NCBI GenBank assembly: GCA_049487715.1
Contig: CP150571.1
Span: forward strand, 248,001-312,000
DNA from: Pycnococcus provasolii
Lineage: Eukaryota > Chlorophyta > Pseudoscourfieldiophyceae > Pseudoscourfieldiales
Direction of reading: 5' to 3'
DNA length: 64,000 nucleotides
The notes below the pieces were generated by a model. The model was not told the DNA's origin, searched no databases, and saw nothing but the letters and a program-made list of their open reading frames with translations. Positions 55,711 to 64,000 of the stretch are shown here, piece by piece. The position numbers and the translations under genes were made by a program. Within the stretch, counting starts at the first letter, position 1; the number at the start of each line of letters is the position of its first letter.

Positions 55711-57098
55711 CTATTGTCCTCGCAAGAGATAGAAGGCGATCGCAGATGATGTCAAAAGAAGGCTCTCTGCTGCGCTTCCGCCGCACCACGCACCGCTCGT
55801 TTCTGGTTTCGAGATGACCTTCGCTTTTGTAGTGGTGGTGGTGGCGGTCGTCGTGGTCGTCGTAGTCGTCGTAGTCGTCGTAGTCGTCGTCGTCACCACA
55901 GCGAGAGATGATTTGGAAACGGCGCTTTCCTTGATCGTCACTTCCGGCGCCTTCTCGGCAAGTTTCTTGGTAAACTCACCCGAGCTGACGCTCGTCTTGA
56001 TCACATCCATCACCTTGGGAGCTGCGCTCATCTCCTTGCTGACTAGAGCTTTGTCCGTGACAACCGCGTCAATCTTCACGGTGGCTTTCTTCTCAGGCGG
56101 CGCCTTTTTCTCCACAGTCACCTCCACCTTCGTTTCGCGCGTCACAGCCTTGGCAAGCTCGTTGGTCTCAATGACTGTCTCGGTCTTGGTCGCGAGCTTG
56201 TCCGCTTCGTCTCCGGAGGCAATGCCGACGACGGTATAGCCGACGTCCACCCCTGACGATGTCGTCTGCAGCATCTCTCTCCTGCTCTTGCTCGGCATTT
56301 GCACGACATCCTTAATCTGCGAAGGTTTGACGGCCAACGTTGACGCAATGGAGCGCGTGATTCCATCCTTGTTGGTCTCAAACTGCTCTGACGTTAAGCC
56401 CTTCAACGTGACAGACGCCTTCACCTCGAAGCTCACCGTCACGTCCGTCTCCACGTCCTCGACTTCCCCAGACGTTTGCGCGACGATCTCTTGAGCGACA
56501 GCCGCAATCGACTTGACGTCCAAGCTGGTTGCGTTTTCGACGGAGAGTTCGATTTCCGTCTCGATCACCGTCTGCACTGGCGGCGGCGGCAAGGTGGTTG
56601 TGATCAACGTCTCTATCCCCGTTCGTGGCGTTCACTTCCAGGAGAATTTCGCGCGCTCCTCCCGTCCACCACGACCTCGGCATGCACAGCTGCTTGCACC
56701 ACGTGTCGACGCCAAGCTCGCAGTCAGGCACGTGGCAGTACCCCGACTGATGATATACGTGTGTGTTTTGGTTGGTTGTTTTTAAGGAGTAAGTAAGTAC
56801 GTAAGTAAGCAGAAGGGATGGTGCAAAGCAAGTCTATGGTGAGTGAGGCCGTATCGTAAACTCTTACCTTGCACTGGTTGCACCACACGACTTCACGAGA
56901 ACACGTGCATGATGACCCATCCTCAAGTCCAACAACCGCCTCGCGTGAAGTTGCGTGAATGGACGAGTGAACTTTCGTTGTTAAGGAGAGGTTTTGCTTC
57001 GACGTTTCATCATCATCACGTGCGGCCACCACCGGCACCGAGAGCAAGCTGCAGCATGTTCCAACAACAAGAAGCATCATCCACAAGTTCAAGGCCAT
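55711..57098 (-). CDS. secreted, probably GPI-anchored protein; spliced, one apparent frameshift
   Basis: Exon 1 (57098-56868) encodes a signal peptide (MALNLWMMLLVVGTCCSLLS) and a Cys-rich start. The donor AAG|GTAAGAG and acceptor CATCAG define a 121-bp intron (56867-56747) in phase 0. Exon 2 continues SGYCHVPDCELGVDTWCKQL, then REILLEVNATNG. At GGGG near 56615 the frame shifts; the adjacent frame carries on ETLITTTLPPPPVQTVIETE to 55711. Skipping one G would join them, giving about 415 residues. The body has repeated beta-alpha segments (VEDVETDVTVSFEVKASVTL; TNKDGITRSIASTLAVKPSQ), SEA-like in pattern, then a Lys/Glu/Val-rich region, a Thr run and a hydrophobic tail (AAESLLLTSSAIAFYLL) suited to GPI attachment. 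Likely a cell-surface protein of unknown function. Confidence 0.6.
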
Positions 57099-57137
57099 CT
57101 TATTAACGCCGAGATGATGACGACGAACGCCCAACAT

Positions 57138-58021
57138 GGACGAAACCTGCAAGGAAGAAGAAGAAGAAGGCCGCATATTCAAGCAAACACAAAGCAACAC
57201 AACACACGACGCAAGTGCATGCAAGTGCAAGTCAGTGGACCCACTACTACTAAAAGTGATTGATGATGAAGAGCAAGGGTGATGGGAAAACGGATGGCAA
57301 GTGTGATGTGAAGTGGTGGTGGATGTCAGACGTGTGGGTTCCCGACCGACGACGAGCCTCCTGCTTATGCCTCACTACCGGGTAGTACTACACTGTACTA
57401 TCGTGGGACGTGACACGAGACAGACTTTTTTCACATCTCTCCCGTTGTTGGTCTGGACACGTGCTCACTGCTCCGTGATTTCCTCGGGAAGGGAATGGCA
57501 GACTGTCCAGAGAGGACAACAGGGAGACAACGGCAACATCTATATTCTAATAGGTACATACATAGGTCTATCTGGTGGGAAGGGACGGGAGTTTCGATGT
57601 GAAGGACTGAAGGGGAAGTTCAGAGGAGCGGAAAAGGTCGGGGTTCGGGGTTAGGGGTTTGAGGTTTAGGGGTTTGAGGTTTTGGGGTTTGAGGTTCAAG
57701 TAGGGGTTGAGTTTTTTTTTTAAAAGTTAAAACCTACCGATTGATTAGGGGTTAGGGCGGACACAGGGTTTGTCCACCGCATTACCCGTATCCTGCATTT
57801 TGTCCGTGGCGGCGTTACCGTGTACACGTGTGTGTGTACGCGTGTGTGCGTGTGTGCTGCGTGTGTGCAGTGTCAATTATCTTTGTATCGTGCACGGTGG
57901 TTCTGTACCTGTAGACTTTACAGCAGTCGTCTAATAATAGTATTATATAAGGAGGCTCATACATTTCTTATACATCGACGAAATCCCTTATAGAATACCT
58001 TAGAATTACCAGGAGAAGAAT
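57138..58021. promoter_or_regulatory. divergent intergenic region with telomere-like G/T repeats
   Basis: At 57640-57712 there are six or seven GGTTTGAGGTTTAGGGG-type units, then a T8 run, then GATTAGGGGTTAGGGCGG at 57743-57760. A GTGTGTGTACGCGTGTGTGCG microsatellite lies at 57830-57870. A possible AGTATTATATAAGG box precedes the J-domain gene by about 70 bp (57940-57953). The telomere-like block lies about 260-380 bp upstream of that gene. Confidence 0.5.
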
Positions 58022-59433
58022 ATGGCGCAGTCGTCTTCGTCACGATCCTCCTCGGGGGATGGATTCCCTTGGTTTCGACTCATCGTTCTCCTGGTTCTTA
58101 GTGGATCGTCGCAGGACGTGCTCTCTACCATCAAAACAGCCACGTACATTTTCCTGGGATGGGGAATCACGAACGTAGGACAGGATATCGCGAAACGTGT
58201 CCTAGGAAGACGCCTCGTCGCTCGAGGGGAACTGCGCATGTCGCAGTACAAAGCGACGCCGTTCCTTCCGCTCAGCCGCGTCATCATATGTGTCACCGGA
58301 GTCACAGCGTCGTTCATCGCGCAACTCGTCTTGGGAGGGACCATCGGCGCATTCAGCTGGTTCCTGCTATTCACAGGATTCGGAATACCCGTGCTCACTG
58401 CACTGCTGCACCCGAACAGAGGGCTACTCGCGCCCGTGCTCTCCATCGTACTTGCTGGCCTGTGGTTCCACCACGGCGTCGACGAACTCTTCGTCGGCCT
58501 GCTCCTGTTCCACGTCGCACCCGCGCTGCAGGAACGCGCGTCCAGGTACGCAGTGCAACTCTCGCACAAATGGTACAAGTTCAGGAACAACCGACTGTGG
58601 AACGAACAGCACTTCCCGTACATAAAGTACCTGCAGGAAAAGGAAAAGAACAAAGACGGCAAGGACAATAAAGGTGGCAACAACAAGAAAAAACCAAAGC
58701 AAGACGACGACGACGCCACAAAGACGGAAAATGCCGTGCCGCGGCCAACCTCGCCAATGCCAATGCCACCCTTGCTCTCGAGACGCGCGGCGTACGCGTC
58801 GGCGTGCGTCTGGCTTGCAGTCTTCTTGCTTGTCGTCGCGCCCATGTCGCTGTTCGCGGGAGTCGCGTACTTCGACCACACGCTGCTTGCACCGTACGTT
58901 GACGAATACGGAAAAGATCCGGCAAATCGACCGTCGGAAATTGCACTCGACACCTTCCAAGCTGCGCTTGGATGCGCTGGTTTGAAAAAGGAGTCGGCGT
59001 ACTACGTGCTCGGCCTGTCCACGCGTGCGACGCTCAAGGATGTCAAGAAAAAGTTTCGAGAACTCAGCTTGAAGTATCACCCAGATAAAGTTGCAAATCG
59101 GCGAAAGTTGACGGAGAGGCAGCTCGAGCATGCGAAAGCTTACTTCCTAAGGCTGCAGGAGGCGAACGACGAGCTCACGTCGAAGGGCGAGAAGTCGAAA
59201 CGCGAAATTGCCGAGGAGGGGCATAAGTTGCGCTATGATCGAGTCACAGATGCCGTCTCACGGTGCATTTCAAACGTCTTTGTGTTTGGGATGTGGTTGC
59301 TAGCCTCAGTTGGATCGTGTTTCATGACGCTAGTGAGGAGAAATACGCAAGCCGACCCCGTCTTCGTGGAAAAGCAAAGACCGGCTCCTGACCGCGTCGT
59401 CGCGTTGATGCTGAGCAAGGACTTGCTCAACCA

Positions 59434-59473
<40 letters not shown>

Positions 59474-59860
59474 GATGCAGATGACGACGAGGAACAGGAG
59501 GATGAGGGGAATGCTGGCGACGACACAAAATCATCCGCGTCGGCGCAGTCAACCGTGAAGAAAAGGACTGGTCCAACGTCTCGCGGCAATTCATCTACGG
59601 CTGCCACCTCTGCGCCGCCAGGAGCACGGCAACGTCGCGGCAGGCGTGCAGAGTCGAAGCTCGATCGCATTACGCGCCAAAGGTTTGCCGGCTCGGATGC
59701 GCTCAGTTCCTTTCTCGGGAGTGGCGGGAGCTACGCCGCGGCTGCCTCGACGGTCGCCTCGAATGAGAATGCAACGCCGGACGTCGCAGCCACCACAGGG
59801 GCTGCCGTGGCGGCGGCTGCAGCTTCGAAGGGCGGCAAGGCTTCAAAAAAGCGGAGGTGA
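58022..59860 (+). CDS. multi-pass membrane J-domain (DnaJ/Hsp40) protein
   Basis: 612 residues, ATG at 58022. The N-terminal half has four or five hydrophobic stretches (WFRLIVLLVLSG, VIICVTGVTASFIAQLVLGG, FSWFLLFTGFGIPVLTALL, VLSIVLAGLWFHHGVDELFV; later WLAVFLLVVAPMSLFAGVAY). A Lys/Asp-rich cytosolic loop separates the fourth and fifth. The J domain follows at about 330-405 (SAYYVLGLSTRATLKDVKKK, KYHPDKVANRR) with the HPD motif needed to stimulate Hsp70 ATPase. Another hydrophobic stretch (VFVFGMWLLASVGSCFMTLV), a polyAsp run (59435-59480) and an Ala/Ser-rich basic tail end the protein. The arrangement suggests an ER or other endomembrane co-chaperone. Confidence 0.85.
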
Positions 59861-60095
59861 GTTTTGACGTGTAACACTGCTTTTCTTGTTTTTTTTTTGA
59901 ACGCGACCATTGTGAATGTTGTGTGTGTGTGTGTGTTGTGGGGGTGGGTTGGTCTGAACGGGCTCATCAACCCATTTTCAGAAAGAGTAAGTGCTCGTCA
60001 AGTTTCAAAAAAGCAAAAAAATTGAATGTAGTGACATTATGTGGATTTATCTTAGCAACACGTTTTTATCCTCCTCCTTATTCTCCTCCTACTTC

Positions 60096-62425
60096 TCACC
60101 CAACGCAGGCGCGGAAGATGTGAACACTCCACTTCGCCACCCGAACCTTGAGGTGGCCGTCAGTCACGCGAATGCGTTTTACGACGGCGTCCTCCTTGGG
60201 GTCGTCGTCATCCGCGGCATTGCCGCTTCCTTTCCACCCGCCAAACTCCTTTCGCTGGGTCTGGAACACCTCCACCCACTCTCGGCTGCGGAGATCTGCA
60301 TTGTCGACAGGTATGCCGTACATGTGGTCGTCAGTCTCGCCCCACTGGAACTCGCTCAGATTCATCACCACGAGCACAGCATCCTCGTACCCATTGCTCT
60401 GATTCTCCGGCGATGCGCCGTAGAGGTTGAGCCAGTCTTCACGTGGGATGTAGTGCGCCTCAGGACGGCCAACCGCATCTTCGGCGACGCCCGTGAGCAC
60501 AGTTTCCTCGCTGGCACAGGGCACCCACACGCGGCGGCTGAACACCATCACACCCTTCGGCGGGTGGCTGTGAATGATCTTCACCTCCCCTCGCTGCAGC
60601 GCAGGTGTCATGCGACGAACGAAGTTCGCCGCCTGCACGCACGATTGCATTGACACCGACTCCTCGTCGCCGACGATGCCCCAGTCGAAGCGATGCGCCT
60701 CGTCCGTGTGCCAAAAGCCACCTTGTAGACTCTCAGCTCCCATGAATACCATGGGGATGCCGTTGCCGGCAACCATCGCGGCGTACAGAAGACGCACCTT
60801 GGCTCTTGCGTGCCACGAGTCGCGTCCACCGTACTGGTCAATCGCGTGCCTGTGGTGACGCTGCGTGTCGTCGTGAAACGCGCCATTTGAACGGCAACCC
60901 ACCTCGTCGTGGCCGCCGAGAAGGTATGTTATGTACTCGTTGCTCGTCCCGTACCCCTTGCGAAGGTCGACGATGCTGTTCATTTTTCTCTCGAACGTCT
61001 TGTCGTCACCTCGGTTCATCAGGCTCTCCGCGTCGCGCAGCGCTGAGAGGCTCCACATCGTGTCGAAGCCAAGGTCTCGCAGCGCCACGCCAGGATCCTC
61101 CGGGTTGTGCTCGGCAATGAGGAAGCAGTCGGGCGCCTCCTCGCGCAGGCGTGCAACCATGCTGTGAACGACGTCACGAGGCACGTTGTGGATGCTGTCA
61201 AATCTCAGGCCGTCGATGTTGTACTCCTTCGCCCAGGCTGGGCCCACGGCTGTCAGGAAGTGAACAACCTCGTGCTTCCAGAAGGCGAAGGCGCGACCCC
61301 ACGGCGTGCCACCGCCACCCTCGAAGTACACGCCTCCGCCTCCATTCTGATCGCCATGTTCCGACGGGCCGTCGTAGTCCCACAGGCTGTTATCCTTCGC
61401 CGCACCGTGGTGTAGAGCCAGGTCCGCAATCACGCGGATGCCCAGGCTGTGCGCGGAGTCGACAAAGTCCTTCAGATCTCGCGGCGTGCCGTACGCGGAG
61501 TGCGGCGCAAAGAACATCACGGGGTTGTAGCCCCACAGGCCCGTGAACTCGGGCGTCGGCAACAGCTGTATGGTATTGAACCCCATGCGCGCGAGGTACG
61601 GCAGCTCTTCCCTTGCGTGGCGCAGGTTGCTAACAAGGTCACCAGTGCCAGCGTGGCGTTGAATGAAGTCTTCGCGCCCGTCATTGTGCCCCGTGAACGA
61701 TCCCAGGTGCATCTGGTACATGACCATGGACGTGTTGGCGTCGCTGCCCGACGTGGATGGGTCGTTGGCGTCCCCAAACCACGGCACGGCGGCAGCCTGT
61801 GCGCTGCTGTTGTCGCCCAGAGCACGCAGCCCGGCGCTTGCGTTTGCGTCGAACGAATACGGCGGGATGTCCGACGCCCTGCGCTGCACAGCCAGGCTCG
61901 CGCCGCCGTTGGCACTGGTTGTGACGACGTTGGTGTCCCGAGGGTGCGCGTGCGACCACGCATACACGCCTGGATCAATCACAACGTTGAGGGCGATTCC
62001 CTGAAACGTTTGTCTTGCCCACGGATCGCGCCGACGCAGCTTTTTTCCTGAGTGTTTCTCCTCAACCTCGAAGAGATACGTGCTGAGGTGTCCGACGTCC
62101 GAGACGCGTGCGCACCAGCACCCAGCGTGTGGTGGCGGCGCGTTTCCCTCGCCTTCGTGCAGGCCCTCCTCGGGCTCGCGTTCCATGACGATGCGCCACG
62201 TCGGCTCTGGGTATTCCATAACAGTGGTTGAGTACTCGAGTCTTGCGCTGAGCTCGGCGTCAGGCTTCTGCGAGACGACGAGCGTTACCGACTGTGCGTT
62301 CGGTGCCCACACTCGAAAAACCGTTCCAGCTGGCTGCACGTTGGCGCCTAGCCGGTGTTCCGGCACCCACGCGGGCGGTCCTGCTGGCGTTTCCGGCATC
62401 AGCGGTTCCTGCTGCTCTTGCATCT

Positions 62426-62459
<34 letters not shown>

Positions 62460-63089
62460 AGGCGTCGTCGTCGTCGTCGTCTGCTCCTGCTGGTACGTTC
62501 CGTTGCTGTACGCGACAGCGTCGTTGCTTCCCGGCGTGTGTTCCGTTGTATTCGAGAGTTCCTGCTCGAGCTCCTGCTCCACCGCCTTGAGTGCATCCTG
62601 TATAGCCTGCGGGTCCGCGTGCGTGTCCAGCTCGGCGACGACGGAGGATGCGTCTCCGACGTCCAAGTCTGCGATGGTTGCGGAGGTTTTTTCGATCGCG
62701 CCTCTGAGTGCGCGCATATCGGAGAGAAGTTGTCTCTGTTTTTCCCACAGCGTGGGGTTCACTTCACGCAGCCTTTCGTGCGTTGGCAGCGTGAGGTCAC
62801 TTTGCGAAGAGTTACCATTATGGGACACGGCACCACCATCACTGACGATGCTCCCCCCTGAAGATGGATGGCTCTTTAGATCCCCCCCACGCGAGGATCC
62901 GTTCCTGTGTTCGACGGCATCAGCTGAACCTGAGTGGGAACCGGCAGAATGAGCCCCAAGGGAGCCAAAGCGAGGTAAAGAGTCACTACTCTTCCTATTA
63001 CTACGCCTATTTCTATTTCGTGGAGTGTGCGACGACCTGCATACTCTTCCACCAGAGGCAGAGGGACGGCCAAGCGCAGGAGACGCCAT
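60096..63089 (-). CDS. GH13 1,4-alpha-glucan branching-enzyme-like protein
   Basis: 997 residues, ATG at 63089. Residues 1-230 are disordered/basic, then helical coiled coil (EKQRQLLSDMRALRGAIEKT; AIQDALKAVEQELEQEL), then a Thr/Pro run. CBM48 begins near 245 (GTVFRVWAPNAQSVTLVVSQ). The GH13 barrel follows: MVMYQMHLGSFTGHNDG, GFNTIQLLPTPEFTGLWGYN, IRVIADLALHHG (region I), NIDGLRFDSIHNV with nucleophile D631, CFLIAEHNPEDPG with acid/base E660 and YLLGGHDEVG with transition-state Asp D728. All catalytic residues are present. The order CBM48-GH13_8/9 and the WGYNP block point to branching enzyme, building alpha-1,6 links in starch or glycogen. A divergent BE3/debranching-like role cannot be excluded. 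No clear transit peptide is seen. Confidence 0.85.
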
Positions 63090-64000
63090 CGTTCGTCACT
63101 AGGAGCCGCCACACACAGCCACTAGGAGTTGTCGGGACCCGGGAGTGCCGAGAGGGACGGGACGCACTTTAAAGTTCGTGAGGCCTGACGCGCTCCAACC
63201 AAATCCCGACCAATCGAGAGGGGGGGACCCCGACCAAATCCCTCCCTCAGAACGAGGTTAGGTTTTTTGCTTTGCTTTGCTTTGCAGGGCCGGGAGGGGA
63301 GCGTATCGTTAGGTTTTTTGCTTTTTAAAGGGCCGGGAGGGGAGCGTATCCCGAGAACACCCAAGGGCGTACACTCACTCCCTTCTCTCTGCTTTCGACT
63401 CCGATTCGCTAGGCTATCGTAGGACCTAGCTAGGAGGAGCCCCTGCGCAGTGCTCGCTTCAGGGATCGTGGGGCCCATGATCCCGCCTGGGACCCCGGGC
63501 TACCCCCCGGGATCCATCTAGCTTGGGGGAAACTGGGAAAGCATTGAATGGCTGTGTCGTCAAGTTGAGAAGCCTCCTGGGGAGGCGAAGTCCAGCAGAG
63601 AGAAGGCGCAGGGGCTCCCTCCTAGGTCCTACGATTAAGGTTAGCCTAGCGAATCCCCCGGGGTCCCGGCTGCCAGGGGCCAGGGGTCCGCTCGCGACAG
63701 GCTCACACACTACTCCCTGTGACTTCTCACAGCGAAGGTCCAGAGAAGGTCAGAGAAGGTCAGGTGGATTAGGGTTAGCGAGCGGCTGGCGAGGGGGCCT
63801 TAGGGTTAGGGTTCGTAAGGAGGAAGGAGACTACGGTAGTTTTCATGCCAGGAGTGGCTCCCATCATATGGCAGACCCCATGGCTTTTGTCTCCTCTGCC
63901 TCCTGCATCTCTTGGTTGAAGTTGGGCTTTGTCCGTTTGCTTTCTGTTTTGTCGACTTTGGTGGGATCCATCACAGACAGGATTGACATGATGGATTGGC
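63090..64000. other. repeat-rich non-coding end of the window
   Basis: Upstream of the branching-enzyme-like gene. There are two direct repeats of GTTAGGTTTTTTGCTTT...GGGCCGGGAGGGGAGCGTATC (about 63256-63350), an inverted-repeat element (63403-63654) and TTAGGGTTAG / TTAGGGTTAGGGTTCG telomere-like words (about 63769-63812). Short frames are not convincing. Confidence 0.55.
63403..63654. repeat. imperfect inverted-repeat (foldback/MITE-like) element
   Basis: The left arm (63403-63448) reads GATTCGCTAGGCTA, ATCGTAGGACCTAG and GAGCCCCTGCGC. The right arm (63607-63654) is its reverse complement except for small insertions (a 6-base ACCTTA and a CTAG difference). The 160-bp loop contains CCCGGG/GGATCC palindromes. 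No coding sequence is inside. It resembles a small non-autonomous foldback element. Confidence 0.65.

Overview
The window is nuclear DNA of a compact, gene-dense eukaryote, most likely a unicellular alga. Supporting this: a full SF3B1, an ATG1 kinase, a KEA-type antiporter, organellar proteins (uL13m, a TrmH/SpoU methyltransferase, an NAD(P)-binding protein with a transit-like leader), few and short introns, and telomere-like TTAGGG/AAACCCTAA blocks. A picoplanktonic green (prasinophyte-like) alga is my best guess. That lineage assignment is inference, not shown by any single sequence. Most genes are one long exon with 100-900 bp gaps. I saw no rRNA or convincing tRNA genes and nothing bacterial such as operons or CRISPR arrays.

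Layout. 0-9 kb: TXNDC9-like thioredoxin-fold protein, a multi-pass membrane protein and two unknown proteins. 8-18 kb: ATG1/ULK kinase and three coiled-coil proteins, one carrying a striatin N-terminal domain. 18-24 kb: RNA 2'-O-methyltransferase, BolA protein, FAD amine-oxidase-like protein and a KEA/CPA2 K+/H+ antiporter. 25-30 kb: a type II membrane sialidase-like protein with an acidic tandem-repeat stalk and an ankyrin protein with near-identical 105-bp repeats. 30-33 kb: small genes and an isochorismatase-family hydrolase interrupted by a single in-frame TAG. 33-40.4 kb: SF3B1, an RG-rich protein, a PLAT-PP2C fusion phosphatase and uL13m. 40.9-44.5 kb: a PIF/Harbinger-like DNA transposon with perfect 46-bp terminal inverted repeats, a 3-bp target duplication, a decayed nuclease, a Myb/SANT gene and an internal satellite-like array. 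45-53 kb: a spliced 87-residue protein, DHHC palmitoyltransferase, atypical SDR, AT-hook protein and a cyclin. 53-63 kb: GT29 sialyltransferase-like enzyme with cadherin-like and EGF-like stem, a secreted or GPI-type protein, a membrane J-domain protein and a GH13 branching-enzyme-like protein. 63-64 kb: repeat-rich DNA with an inverted-repeat element.

How the genes fit together: most are unrelated housekeeping functions. The one thematic link is surface-glycan biology: a sialidase-like and a GT29 sialyltransferase-like protein, both predicted type II membrane proteins, lie about 25 kb apart. A second shared feature is regulatory: short telomere-like motifs (AAACCCTAA, AGGGGTTT, TTAGGG runs) recur just upstream of many start codons. 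The leading candidates for undescribed biology are the transposon with its progressively shortening array, the PLAT-PP2C fusion, the GT29 stem architecture, the TAG-interrupted hydrolase and the recurrent telomere-like promoter motif. Several gene 5' ends lack an in-frame ATG and need transcript data.
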